A stretch of DNA of 64,000 bases from Crocinitomix sp044361315 (GCA_044361315.1 JBIKJA010000002.1:248001-312000), one strand, 5' to 3'. Numbered from the stretch's first letter, positions 10,401 to 18,529 are shown. Made by a program: numbers and translations. The notes: a model not told the origin generated them from the letters alone.

Positions 10401-10584
10401 ACAAGGAAAGAAATAGATAGGCCAAAATACATTCAAACCACAAAGCTTTGTAAATTAATTTTTGAGCAACAGGAGTTCCAAAATCGTTCTCAACAAAGGT
10501 CGCAACGCCTATCGCAAGAAAAAATAAAAGCAAGAAAACGGCCATTACCGACATTGAAAAAAACTTATTGAGTACTCGTTCCAT
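7441..10584 (-). CDS. ccsBA: Fused cytochrome c biogenesis protein CcsBA (ResB-CcsA)
   Basis: 1047-residue inner-membrane protein of system II cytochrome c maturation, which exports haem and attaches it to apocytochromes. The N-terminal ResB/CcsB half has membrane helices in the first 110 residues and a large periplasmic domain. The C-terminal CcsA half has several helices, a conserved external His (SGHAPWSNGYE, near 796) and the tryptophan-rich WWD motif (WGRYWGWDAKETW, near 940). Both halves in one chain is typical of Bacteroidota and epsilonproteobacteria. ATG at 10584 is preferred over upstream in-frame ATGs because a TAAATTTG -7 box at 10615-10622 would place transcription start between them and this codon. 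Confidence 0.92.
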   Translation of the reverse strand: MERVLNKFFSMSVMAVFLLLFFLAIGVATFVENDFGTPVAQKLIYKALWFECILAYLFLSLCFNIYRYKLWQISKLGSLVFHISFLIIVIGAWITRIFGFEGAMLIREGESSNVIISTETYLQIKVHDFKSQYLIDLPMIVDGYTNNYFHHEFDFPQEKESIAISFLDLKEGVKDTLIAAEDGVPFLEIVTVQPGGGRRYNYLQSGQIIQDGALKIGFNYFEETDVVSIFETDSGIFVKTPFELNYLQMADQSQGVIANDSVQRFIPKRLYTGMNSQFVFNTYLPKAKLTMVESEEIPRDMKAMTVLVEQGELKQEVVLRGGKGTVPFIQPFQLGKLTYELGFGSKEVELPFSIFLNDFELERYPGTENPSSFSSKVKLIDMNKGYEEDFHIYMNNVLDYGGYRFFQSSYDKDELGTILSVNYDAPGTLVTYIGYFLLGLGFVISLISKGGRFRYLLKKSNEIRAKRESLTSVVLLFLLLGGGSVAGFSQKTMRDSDLLKRENAITPVIDLEHSEKFARLVIQDQGGRFQPVHTMATDVLKKLHRSTSFNGQSATQVFVGIQTNFVDWNFEPLILVSGEPLREKLKVEKYAAFVDFFTVDFEYILQADAEAARLKKPSEQSLYDKDVLKTDERLGILYGIFSGAYLKILPLPNDPEKRWFSPFEPELPFQGADAEFANSIVPMYTMAVNHSLKTKDWQQADMVVKLIDDYQREFGDPNAIPSTSKIELEIFYNKAKIFDRLTNIYIIIALVILFVAFLSLFLPKYRDKWVGRIAVVITYLMVGLHAAGLGIRWYLSGHAPWSNGYEAVVFIGFITMVAGLLFARKNKIVLGAAGLLGWLLLFVAQLNSLDPEITQLVPVLKSYWLMIHVAIITGSYAFLGLGAILGLICLILNLTISPNNKKRIQLTTKELTYVSEMVIMIGLFMLTIGTFLGGIWANESWGRYWGWDAKETWALASVLIYAIVMHFRFVPGLKGQFAFNVASLWAYGAIIMTFFGVNYYLSGLHSYATGDPVPIPTWVPITVLLLLILSVFSGIKNKRNNETELVK

Positions 10585-10614
10585 AGCCTTACTATTTTCA
10601 AATTTAATTGTGTG

Positions 10615-10622
10615 CAAATTTA
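10615..10622 (-). promoter_or_regulatory. -7 box for ccsBA
   Basis: On the minus strand this reads TAAATTTG, an exact TAnnTTTG match. Transcription would begin near 10608, leaving a leader of about 24 bases to the ATG at 10584. No clear -33 element is visible. Confidence 0.5.
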
Positions 10623-10778
10623 AGGATGATTTTACGAAAGCCATGCTTTTTTGAAGATATATCCACAATTCTAATTTCGCGACGAATCAATTCGAAAAAT
10701 ATCCCCCTTTTTTTCTTTATCGTCAACATTTTTTTTAGGTAAATTTTATATATCCGCTTAACAGTTCAAAATTCTTCT

Positions 10779-11165
10779 ATGCCCTTAAATCCTGAAATAA
10801 CCTATTTTTTAGCCGTGTAAGAGGCCGTTTTTCATCGCAATCCATTTGCCGTTCGTGCTACTACCGTTAATCATTTAATTCTTGGTGATACAATGACTTT
10901 TCTCAACGAAACGGTGGATGAATGGTCAAAATTTCATTGCCGAGGAACGGATGGTTGGCTAAAAACTGTCGATGTGACGGACATAGGAATTTTGGAAATT
11001 AATTTTGTGGACATTGGTCAAGGAGATGGTTGCCATATCGTTACGCCTGCCGGTGAAATTATTTTAGTAGATGCAGGCGAAGGAGTTGGACTTATTTTTC
11101 AGATGTTGGAAAGGATTGTGCGGGTCGTGCCACATGTCCCCATGATGAAGAATTTTTACACCTAA
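10779..11165 (+). pseudogene. Truncated SH3-like plus metallo-beta-lactamase-fold hydrolase remnant
   Basis: One frame from ATG 10779 to a stop at 11163-11165, broken by TAA at 10818-10820. The first part reads like a bacterial SH3 domain (VRATTVNHLILGD, then CRGTDGWLKT). The second starts a metallo-beta-lactamase fold of the ComEC-related type (EINFVDIGQGDGCHI, then ILVDAGEG). The frame ends before the HxHxDH metal-binding motif, so the catalytic centre is missing. Downstream to about 11290 there is more protein-like sequence in another frame that I cannot place. The gene is dead by nonsense mutation and 3' loss. A translated fragment starting at ATG 10893 is possible but would be inactive. 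Confidence 0.65.
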
Positions 11166-11400
11166 TGGCATTTTTGGGTGTTAATTGGCGATTTAAATCA
11201 TTTCCCTTGTCTCCGAGAGTTTATATGAATATATATGGAGCTTGGGATCAACTTCCTTTTCCAGCCCTAAATCTAAAATACCACCTTTAACAAAGTGAAC
11301 CTATATTAAAAATTAATGCTCTGCGAATTTATTTTAAATATAACGAAGTGAAAATCTTTTTCATGAGCATTGTTTCGAATTTCGTTTTTGGAGTAATTTA

Positions 11401-11526
11401 GACAGGATCGTTCTGCTAGACAATTTTGTTGACTATATGAGTGTTAACTTGGCTACTGGTATTTATTACATGACAACGATTTCAGAAAACGGCTTGATCA
11501 TCAAGAAAAAAATTATTGTCCTTTAA
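11401..11526 (+). pseudogene. Orphan T9SS type A C-terminal sorting-domain fragment
   Basis: The frame ending in TAA at 11524-11526 reads as the last 40 or so residues of a T9SS type A sorting domain: a LDRIVLLDNF-like strand, then LATGIYYMTTISENG, then KKKIIVL. This is the standard ending of Por-secretion cargo, but no parent protein is attached; the frame decays into AT-rich sequence upstream. It is probably what is left of a deleted surface-protein gene. The parent family cannot be told from this fragment. Confidence 0.6.
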
Positions 11527-11707
11527 TGGATTAGTTTAACCATTTGTTCTTCGAAATTTGTTTTTTTTAGGTTTAACCATAAAAAGTTAACTGTCGCATT
11601 ATTGAATAACACACAATAATTCAATAAAAATTAGCAATTTGAGAAAAAATTCATCAAATTTGTGGCATAAGAATTGTCTTTTAACACGCTTAACTGAAAA
11701 ATAAAAC

Positions 11708-12214
11708 ATGAAATTTTTTGCATCCCTCTCAATATTGTTCGTCTGTACCATCTTATTAACCGCCTGCCCAATAAGTTCAGAATTCCCACTTGGAAAAAAA
11801 GGCGAAGTGAGTTTGAACCAAAATTTAATTGGTATTTGGACAACCGACGCACAAGATATAGAGGCAAATTCAGTTCAATTTACAAAAGGCTCAGAAGCAA
11901 ACACCTATAATTTCGAAGTTTTAGAAAAAGGTTCAATGTTTATGGCTGATGGACCAAGTTTTATCGCTTGGTTGACCGAATTAAATGCTAAAACATTTTT
12001 GGTGCTACAACAAGTTATGGATGGTACCCCGCAAGAATCGTATTATGTTTACTGCATACAACAAGAAAAAAAGAAAATGACTTCTTTTGATATCACACTG
12101 AACGTAAATGGAATCGAAGCAATCACTTCTATCGAAGCTTACCGAGATGAAGTAAAAGCATCTATGGAATTCGAAGATTTTCTATCCAGTCAAATAGATT
12201 GGGTAAAAAAATAA
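11708..12214 (+). CDS. Small predicted lipoprotein of unknown function
   Basis: 168 residues. The N-terminus is a lipoprotein signal with lipobox LLTAC, placing the lipidated Cys near residue 20. After it comes a short Ser/Gly/Lys region and a compact domain with a NLIGIWTTDAQD motif near 40-50, which resembles the start of small lipocalin-like or 'GIW' lipoprotein domains. I do not recognise the family. The frame is intact and lies between decayed sequences on both sides, so either it is a survivor or it is under independent selection. Probably attached to the outer membrane or periplasmic face. Confidence 0.7.
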   Translation: MKFFASLSILFVCTILLTACPISSEFPLGKKGEVSLNQNLIGIWTTDAQDIEANSVQFTKGSEANTYNFEVLEKGSMFMADGPSFIAWLTELNAKTFLVLQQVMDGTPQESYYVYCIQQEKKKMTSFDITLNVNGIEAITSIEAYRDEVKASMEFEDFLSSQIDWVKK

Positions 12215-12354
12215 GCCCTTTCAAATAGACTCTAATAGTTGCTGATTTAATTAATTCTTCTAGGCAATTTTGCTGTTACTATCATTCAAATTTCATCTTT
12301 TGCGATCTTAATTTCCCCTCATCTGTATTTTAAATACCTTCACCCAAATGAAAA

Positions 12355-12676
12355 GGGTTGATTTTGTTCGTTTTTGAAAATCGAGTCTGGTTTTATAATT
12401 TTACTCATTTTATCTTTCCCTAACTTAATTTCTTCCTCAATGAAATCGTGAATACCTTCACCCAAATAAAATGGCTTTATTTTGTTTTCAAAAAAAATCA
12501 ACAATCGCATGGTCGTTTGAATTTTTTTGATAATATTTTAATGATCAATACAATAAAAATCAGCCATGAAACAAATTTCACAATTAAGCAAGTTTATTCT
12601 TTTGTCGTTGGACTTTTAACTTCAACCTTATGGGTACAAGTAACCACCTTTGAATACACGGGTGGAATTCAAACAT
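12355..12676. repeat. Diverged direct repeat, upstream copy of 16185-16507
   Basis: 322 bases match 16185-16507 nearly end to end. In the intact copy that region holds the 5' half of the small minus-strand gene and the signal peptide of the glycine-rich adhesin. Here the adhesin start (ATG 12566) loses one base inside the signal peptide and runs into TAA, and the minus-strand frame is also damaged. A shorter and more diverged piece of the same minus-strand gene (about 12302-12354, reading LGEGI on that strand) abuts it. Both are duplication remnants. Confidence 0.85.
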
Positions 12677-12963
12677 GTTTGGCTCATGTGAGGATCTCGG
12701 TTTTGAAGAAAATTAGAGTGAATTGCAAGTTAGAATTTATCCAAATCCAACAAATGGCATGACAACCTGTATTTTAGAAAATAACCTCGAATTAGGGCGA
12801 TTTGAATTAGTAGATCCATTGGGGTAAATCATTACTTCAGCATCACTTATTGACCAAAAAATCATAGAATTTGATTTAACGGATTTTTCTTCAGGTCTCT
12901 ATTTTTTACGCATATATAATGAGGACCAACTCGTGGCAAATCAAAAAAATAATCGTAAATTAG
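12675..12963 (+). pseudogene. Remnant of a second CotH-protein C-terminus (T9SS tail)
   Basis: Starting at ATG 12675 the frame reads MFGSCEDLGFEEN, stop, then VRIYPNPTNGMTT and onward to FDLTDFSSGLYFLRIY. This parallels residues 633-727 of the intact CotH protein (MFGSCEDLGVEDD, HLYPNPTTGATT, IDLTEYDKGLYILQIY; bases 14864-15151). It has TAG and TAA stops inside and a slip near the end, after which the usual KIIVN-type ending appears with TAG at 12961-12963. It begins exactly where the adhesin-start copy ends, and finishes 5 bases before the intact cotH start codon. Confidence 0.75.
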
Positions 12964-12967
12964 GCAA

Positions 12968-15151
12968 ATGAACTTTTCGCTTCGCATTGCTAATTTACGA
13001 TTGACACTATTAGTAATAACATCTTTTAGTGTAATTTCTTATGCCCAAATTGATCATTGGGAAACAGCGGTTTATGAAACCGACAGTTGGAAGTATTTCG
13101 TTCCAGACTCAGATGTTGATGAAACATGGACAACCTTGGCCTTTGATGATGGTGCTTGGTTAACTGGAATAGGCGGTTTTGGTTTTGATGACGGAGATGA
13201 CAATACCATTCTGTCGCTCGGAACGATTTCAGTTTTCCAACGAATTGAATTTACAATTGTCGACACTGCAGCGATTGAACTGGCGCTCTTGCATGTCGAT
13301 TATGATGATGGTTTTGTCGCTTATTTAAACGGACAAGAAATTGCACGCGAATTATTAGATGGAGCAGGTCAACCGGCGTGGAATCAATTTACAACAGATG
13401 CTCGCGAAGCAACTATGTACGCGGGGGGAGTACCCGCGCAATACATCCTTCCAAAAGAATTTCTGAGTGATTATTTAATTCAAGGAACAAATTTACTTTG
13501 CATACAAACACATAATGCAACACTCGAATCTACCGATCTGAGTTCAAGGGTCTTTTTAAGTCTTGGTATTACAGATTCTTCTTCGAATTACGGAACACCA
13601 CCTGCTTGGTTTGAAATGGAGTATTCGAATTTACCCATAATCGTCATTACCACCGTTTCGCCGATCGTCGACGAACCAAAAGTAGCGGGCACAATGGGAA
13701 TCATTCACAATGAAAGCGGTTCCAATTCTTTGCTTGATCCTTTTAACGAATTTTATGGTGAAATCGGAATCGAATTACGGGGTTCTTCATCAGCCATCTT
13801 TCCGAAAAAAGCCTATCGGTTGGAAACACGTGGTCCAGATTCGACCAATTATAATGTTTCCGTTTTTGATTTTCCTGTCGATAATGATTGGGTACTTTAT
13901 GCGCCTTATGCAGACAAATCGCTGATTCGAAATGTGCTAACCTATAAACTGGGAGCAGAAATGGGTCATTATGCACCACGGACACAATTAGTTGAACTTT
14001 ATCTGAATAATCAATATGTTGGTGTTTATGTCTTTTTGGAAAGCGTCAAACAGAGTCCTGGTCGCGTCAATATTGACGAACTTAATTATACGGATACCAC
14101 TGGAAATGCATTAACAGGAGGTTATGTTTTTAAATTGGATCGCGGACCAGCAGCATGGACTTCGCCTTATGGCCACCAACCTCCAGCGGGTGGTGTTGTT
14201 CAATTTCAAATGCAAGATCCTGATATTTCCGAAATGCATCCAACACAATTGAATTATCTAAAAAATTATGTCACGGCTTTCGAAGATGCACTATTCGGTC
14301 CTGATTTCACCGATCCTGAATTAGGATACCGAAAATATATTGATGTACGCTCGTTCATTGATTTTATGTTAGTCAATGAAATGACTGGAAATTTGGATGC
14401 GTACAGGGTGAGTTCATTCTTTTATAAAGAGCAAGAAAGCATTGGTGGAAAAATGGTAGCTGGTCCAATTTGGGATTTTAATTTAGGTTGGGGGAATTGT
14501 AATTTCTGTTTGGGCGAATCGGTTTCTGTATGGAAAATGAATAGCAATAGCTATTGTTATGGAGACGGCGAGCATTATGTCAATCGGTGGTGGAGTACAT
14601 TATTATCTGATCCTGAATTTAGTCATGAATTCAACTGTCGTTGGCAAGAATTGCGGTTATCGGTTTTGAACGAAGATAGTATCCTGGCTTATATTGATGA
14701 AATGGAAATCTATTTAGCAGATGCTGCTGCGCATAATTTTGAGCGTTGGCCTATTTTAGGATCTTATGTTTGGCCGAACAATTATATCGGTGCAACGTAT
14801 TCGGAAGAAATGGATTATCTCGGCGAGTGGATGATTGAACGATTTGCATGGATGGACGCCAATATGTTTGGATCATGCGAAGATTTAGGTGTTGAAGATG
14901 ACTATCAAGTTGAATTTGCACACCTCTACCCCAATCCGACCACGGGAGCAACAACTTTAATTTTAAAAGCGTCGATTGCAAATGGACATATCGCTATCAT
15001 CAATCATTTAGGACAACTTATCGATCGCATTGAATTGACAGATCAAAACCGCCTTGAAATAGACCTAACAGAATATGATAAAGGACTTTATATTCTTCAA
15101 ATCTACTCGAATAATCAACTTATATCTAACCAAAAAACAATACGCAATTAA
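12968..15151 (+). CDS. Secreted CotH-kinase family protein with T9SS type A tail
   Basis: 727 residues. After a signal peptide ending near SYAQ comes a beta-sandwich module (about 30-205, with LAFDDGAW, GFGFDDGDD and DYDDGFVAYLNGQE motifs typical of the domain that precedes CotH in Bacteroidota). The CotH kinase domain spans about 215-625: LRGSSSAIFPKKAYRLE, then DKSLIRNVLTYKL, LNNQYVGVYVFLE, YVFKLDRG and GPIWDFNLGWGN, the last carrying the metal-binding Asp and Asn. CotH proteins are atypical kinases; the substrate of bacterial surface versions is unknown. The C-terminus (LYPNPTTGATTLI to NQKTIRN) is a type A T9SS sorting domain. The lipoprotein gene starts 5 bases downstream, indicating an operon. 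Confidence 0.9.
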   Translation: MNFSLRIANLRLTLLVITSFSVISYAQIDHWETAVYETDSWKYFVPDSDVDETWTTLAFDDGAWLTGIGGFGFDDGDDNTILSLGTISVFQRIEFTIVDTAAIELALLHVDYDDGFVAYLNGQEIARELLDGAGQPAWNQFTTDAREATMYAGGVPAQYILPKEFLSDYLIQGTNLLCIQTHNATLESTDLSSRVFLSLGITDSSSNYGTPPAWFEMEYSNLPIIVITTVSPIVDEPKVAGTMGIIHNESGSNSLLDPFNEFYGEIGIELRGSSSAIFPKKAYRLETRGPDSTNYNVSVFDFPVDNDWVLYAPYADKSLIRNVLTYKLGAEMGHYAPRTQLVELYLNNQYVGVYVFLESVKQSPGRVNIDELNYTDTTGNALTGGYVFKLDRGPAAWTSPYGHQPPAGGVVQFQMQDPDISEMHPTQLNYLKNYVTAFEDALFGPDFTDPELGYRKYIDVRSFIDFMLVNEMTGNLDAYRVSSFFYKEQESIGGKMVAGPIWDFNLGWGNCNFCLGESVSVWKMNSNSYCYGDGEHYVNRWWSTLLSDPEFSHEFNCRWQELRLSVLNEDSILAYIDEMEIYLADAAAHNFERWPILGSYVWPNNYIGATYSEEMDYLGEWMIERFAWMDANMFGSCEDLGVEDDYQVEFAHLYPNPTTGATTLILKASIANGHIAIINHLGQLIDRIELTDQNRLEIDLTEYDKGLYILQIYSNNQLISNQKTIRN

Positions 15152-15156
15152 TCGCA

Positions 15157-15909
15157 ATGAAACGTCACTATTTACTTTATTTCGCCCTTATAACCGGAAC
15201 GATAGCTTGTAATAAAACAGAAGGTCCAGGAGGAACATCAATCATCACTGGACACGTCAAAATTCAAGATCATACGGAGGGTCGACCAGAAATTACCGAA
15301 ATTATTTTTTCTCAAGGAGTCAATATAGAACATGGTGATTATTGGGTAATTAACAATCCTGCAGGGCTAACGCAATATTATGTTTATTATTCTAATCCGA
15401 CTTGGGTTTCAGAAGCGAATCCGTTTTTAGAGGGACGGACTGGGGTAGCGGTTTCATTTAATTATTCCGATTCGAATGTTGAGATCGCGGCCAATACGGC
15501 AAATGCCATTTCACCTAGTTTAGGAGGAAGTTTTGACATTATTCGCAATGTGGACGTGCTTACTTTTGTAGGAAAAACCAACGGTGACGCACCAGATGCC
15601 GATAAAGTAACGACCAACTTTCAAGTCAATACAGCGCAACAAGGAAAAAATTCAATTTCGGGATTATTACAACCTGCTGTAGATGAAAAAGTTTATTTGG
15701 TTTATGGCGATCAAGAGGTTTATGGTGATTTAACCCGAACTGGTGGCGACGGCGAATATCAATTTAAAAATCTTACAAACGGTAATTATACTGTTTATTC
15801 GGTGCGGACAGATGCGCTTACTGGTGAGGTTACCAAGGTAATTCAAAAAGTAGAAATTACCGACAAAAAAACGGTTGTTGAAGCGCCTGAAATTAAGATC
15901 ATCAATTAA
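15157..15909 (+). CDS. Predicted lipoprotein with carboxypeptidase-regulatory-like fold
   Basis: 250 residues with a lipoprotein signal (lipobox GTIAC, lipidated Cys near residue 18). Two parts resemble beta-sandwich carboxypeptidase regulatory-like modules: the start (GTSIITGHVKIQDHTEG) and residues about 180-225 (DQEVYGDLTRTGGDGEYQFKNLTNGNYTVY). The middle is unrecognised. ATG lies 5 bases after the cotH stop, so the two are co-transcribed and this may be a surface or outer-membrane partner of the CotH protein (inference). A strong bidirectional terminator follows. Confidence 0.75.
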   Translation: MKRHYLLYFALITGTIACNKTEGPGGTSIITGHVKIQDHTEGRPEITEIIFSQGVNIEHGDYWVINNPAGLTQYYVYYSNPTWVSEANPFLEGRTGVAVSFNYSDSNVEIAANTANAISPSLGGSFDIIRNVDVLTFVGKTNGDAPDADKVTTNFQVNTAQQGKNSISGLLQPAVDEKVYLVYGDQEVYGDLTRTGGDGEYQFKNLTNGNYTVYSVRTDALTGEVTKVIQKVEITDKKTVVEAPEIKIIN

Positions 15910-15922
15910 TAATAGCCACAAA

Positions 15923-15966
15923 AACGTTCCAAAATGGCATTTATTTTAAGGCCGTTTTGGAACGTT
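15923..15966. terminator. Bidirectional terminator between convergent genes
   Basis: Arms 15923-15938 and 15951-15966 form a 16-bp stem (AACGTTCCAAAATGGC against GCCGTTTTGGAACGTT) with one wobble and a 12-base loop. It lies between the stop of the lipoprotein gene and the stop of the minus-strand gene, overlapping the latter by one base. Confidence 0.8.
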
Positions 15967-16340
15967 CATTTTGTACAATTTCCATGTGAATCAAGGCGAA
16001 ATGTGGTTTTAATGGTCAAATTGGGCGATTGAAAATTTTCAGTGCGGATGACCTTCATTTTCGTGTAGCGATAGTTTATTTCGTGCATTCCACTGAGGAA
16101 ATTTCTCGGAATTGAATCTTTAATTTTCCAACCAAATTCGTCATAAAAACTATAAACTGAATCGCCGTTTAATCGGAAATAAATGGGTTGATTTTGTTCG
16201 TTTTTGAAAATCGAGTCTGGTTTTATTATTTTACTCATTTTATCTTTCCCTAACTTAATGTCTTCCTCAATTAAATCATGAATACCTTCACCCAAATAAA
16301 ATGGCTTTATTTTGTTTTCAAAAAAAATCAACAATCGCAT
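15966..16340 (-). CDS. Small protein of unknown function, duplicated in the locus
   Basis: 124 residues when started at ATG 16340 (MRLLIFFENKIKPF). The frame is open for another 112 codons upstream, but that part lies antisense to the adhesin coding region and has the composition of a shadow frame, so it is left out. No signal peptide, membrane helix or known motif; the protein is polar with several short charged helices (LGEGIHDLIEEDIKLGKDKM). Two partial, decayed copies lie at about 12302-12354 and 12355-12525. Divergent from the adhesin with 55 bases between start codons. Possibly a small partner or regulator, but nothing in the sequence shows this. Confidence 0.5.
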   Translation of the reverse strand: MRLLIFFENKIKPFYLGEGIHDLIEEDIKLGKDKMSKIIKPDSIFKNEQNQPIYFRLNGDSVYSFYDEFGWKIKDSIPRNFLSGMHEINYRYTKMKVIRTENFQSPNLTIKTTFRLDSHGNCTK

Positions 16341-16507
16341 GGTCGTTTGAATTTTTTTGATAATATTGTACTGCTCAATACAATAAAAATCAGCTATGAA
16401 ACAAATTTTACAATTAAGTAAGTTCATTCTTTTAGCTATTGGACTTTTAACTTCAACCTTATGGGGACAAGTAACCACCTTTGAATACACGGGTGGAATG
16501 CAAACAT
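16185..16507. repeat. Direct repeat, intact copy matching 12355-12676
   Basis: This copy carries the working 5' half of the minus-strand 124-residue gene, the divergent intergenic space and the first 37 codons of the adhesin gene. It is one base longer than the upstream copy; the extra base keeps the adhesin signal peptide in frame. The pair defines an old duplication of at least this segment. Confidence 0.85.
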
Positions 16508-18510
16508 ACATCGTCCCTCCTGGCGTCACTTCGGTGCAAATGGATTTATACGGCGCATCTGGATATGGAAATTTAGGATACGGCGGTAGAGTTGTTGCGA
16601 ACCTAACCGTGACACCTGGCACAACTTTAAACATTTTTGTCGGTGGTACAGGTGGTCCAACTACTGGAGGATACAATGGCGGCGGAGTGCCTGGAAGTAA
16701 CGCTACTTATGGCGGAGGCGGAGGCGCTTCTGATGTAAGACAAGGTGGATTAGCCCTCGCTAACCGAATTATAGTTGCAGGCGGCGGAGGCGGTTCTGGA
16801 AGTAACTGTGGGACATGGACTGCCGAAGGTGGGCATGGTGGTGGATTAATCGCTGAAAGTGGCTGCCTATACTCTTGCTCACACTGTCAATATACCGGTT
16901 CTGGTGGCTCGCAAGTCGCAGGTGGTATTGCTGGTCCAACTGGTCACGGATCTTGTTCTGGAAATAATAACGGTGCGTTAGGCGTTGGTGGATCAAATAC
17001 AATCGCTGGTTATGGTACTGGTGGCGGCGGTGGTTACTACGGCGGTGGATCAGGATGTTTTGAAGGTGCTGGTGGAGGAAGTAGTTATACGACTCCAAGT
17101 GCTACCGATGTGGTCCACTTTGTTGGCGTTCGCAATGGAAACGGCCAAGTGATTATTACCGTTTTATGTACTGGTTTAACAACTTCTGTTTCAGGCACTG
17201 AATTATGTCAAGGGGACGGTTTAACACTTTCTGCAAGTTCTACGACAGGTGGATCAGTTTCTTGGGATTTAGGCGTGGTGGATGGTGTGACTTTTGAACC
17301 ACCAGTAGGAACAACTACTTACACGGCTTCAAGTGATTCTGATGATGATTGTGATTTCTCCGTTGAAATTTTAGTTCATGCTGCACCTGCCGTAACTGCA
17401 AGTGTAGATGATGCAGAAATTTGTATCGGTGAAGACGTAATCTTTACTGGAGGAGGTGCATTAACCTATACGTGGTCGCCTGATGTTGTAACGGACGGTG
17501 TTGCCTATTCACCTGCCGAAACTGGAACATATACCGTAACAGGTACCGATGCCAACTCTTGTACCAACGAAGCCGAAGTAACGGTAATTGTTCACGAATC
17601 TCCGCCTGTCACAGCCTCGGTGGATATCGCAGAGATTTGCGATGGAGGATCCTTTATATTTACTGGTGGAGGAGCTGTTTCTTATGATTGGGACATGGGA
17701 GTAACTGATGGCGATCCGTTTACGGCACCAATTGGTACTGCAACCTATACGGTCACTGGAACAGATGAATTTGGTTGTGAAAATGTTGCTTCTATTGAAG
17801 CGACTGTTCATCCAAACCCTGTTGTCACTGCAACAGCAAGTGAAACGGAAGTGTGTTACGGCACTGAAGTAACCTTTAACGGAGGTGGCGCAACGACTTA
17901 TGTATGGGATATGGATATCATTGATGACGAACCTACAGCGATGTTATTGAGCGGTACTTTCACCGTTACAGTTGTTGGAACAGATGATAACGGTTGTGAA
18001 AATACAGCCGGTGTAGAGATGACAGTTGCAGAAGAAATCGTGGTTACAAGTTCGACAGTTGATGAAATAGCTGGTTCAGATGGTACCATCGATCTTACAG
18101 TTTCTGGCGGTGTCGCTCCTTATATCATTGATTGGGACAACGACGGAACTGGTGATTTTGACGATACAGAAGATTTAACTGGTTTAAATGCTGGAACGTA
18201 CACAGTAGTAGTTAAAGACGATAGCGGTTGTACAACAACTGTCACCATCGATGTCAACAGCCAATTAAGTATTGGAGATAATTCTAAAAACAACCTGCTT
18301 GTTTATCCAAATCCTACCACAGGAATTGTTATTGTTGAACATGCTGGATTCTTTAACTATGAAGTAACAGATGTTTCAGGAGCAGTTTTAATCAATGCAA
18401 GTGGAGCAGATAAAGTTACCTTGTCATTGGACAATTTTGCGAATGGAAATTACTTCATCACAATTAAAGCCGAAGGGCAAATTAGCACAGCGAAAATTGT
18501 TAAAAATTAA
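16396..18510 (+). CDS. Glycine-rich secreted adhesin with Ig-like repeats and T9SS type A tail
   Basis: 704 residues. Signal peptide 1-24 (ends TLWGQ). Residues about 25-255 are a glycine-rich beta domain (FEYTGGMQTYIVPPGVTS opening, then GGGGGASD, GGGGGSGSN and GTGGGGGYYGGGSG loops), as in the PF12810-type Gly-rich family. Four Ig-like units of about 85 residues follow (cores TELCQGDGLTLS, AEICIGEDVIFTGGG, AEICDGGSFIFTGGG, TEVCYGTEVTFNGGG), then an SprB-type unit (SDGTIDLTVSGGVAPY) near 555-610. The C-terminal 80 residues are a type A T9SS sorting domain (LLVYPNPTTG to TAKIVKN). Likely a cell-surface or matrix adhesin. A terminator follows 19 bases after the stop. Confidence 0.88.
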   Translation: MKQILQLSKFILLAIGLLTSTLWGQVTTFEYTGGMQTYIVPPGVTSVQMDLYGASGYGNLGYGGRVVANLTVTPGTTLNIFVGGTGGPTTGGYNGGGVPGSNATYGGGGGASDVRQGGLALANRIIVAGGGGGSGSNCGTWTAEGGHGGGLIAESGCLYSCSHCQYTGSGGSQVAGGIAGPTGHGSCSGNNNGALGVGGSNTIAGYGTGGGGGYYGGGSGCFEGAGGGSSYTTPSATDVVHFVGVRNGNGQVIITVLCTGLTTSVSGTELCQGDGLTLSASSTTGGSVSWDLGVVDGVTFEPPVGTTTYTASSDSDDDCDFSVEILVHAAPAVTASVDDAEICIGEDVIFTGGGALTYTWSPDVVTDGVAYSPAETGTYTVTGTDANSCTNEAEVTVIVHESPPVTASVDIAEICDGGSFIFTGGGAVSYDWDMGVTDGDPFTAPIGTATYTVTGTDEFGCENVASIEATVHPNPVVTATASETEVCYGTEVTFNGGGATTYVWDMDIIDDEPTAMLLSGTFTVTVVGTDDNGCENTAGVEMTVAEEIVVTSSTVDEIAGSDGTIDLTVSGGVAPYIIDWDNDGTGDFDDTEDLTGLNAGTYTVVVKDDSGCTTTVTIDVNSQLSIGDNSKNNLLVYPNPTTGIVIVEHAGFFNYEVTDVSGAVLINASGADKVTLSLDNFANGNYFITIKAEGQISTAKIVKN

Positions 18511-18529
18511 TCTTCATTAAAGTTTTGTT

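Noticed and set aside
11599..11627. 9-bp inverted repeat TTATTGAAT/ATTCAATAA before the lipoprotein gene
   Set aside because: Pure AT pairing with an 11-base loop is expected by chance in sequence of this composition.
12448..12762. 104-codon open frame crossing the duplication scar
   Set aside because: It mixes antisense and out-of-frame pieces of the copied genes and runs across the deletion joint, so it is a product of the scar.
16341..16676. Upstream extension of the 124-residue minus-strand gene
   Set aside because: The added 112 codons lie antisense to the adhesin gene and have the Pro/Tyr/Val-rich composition expected of its complementary frame.
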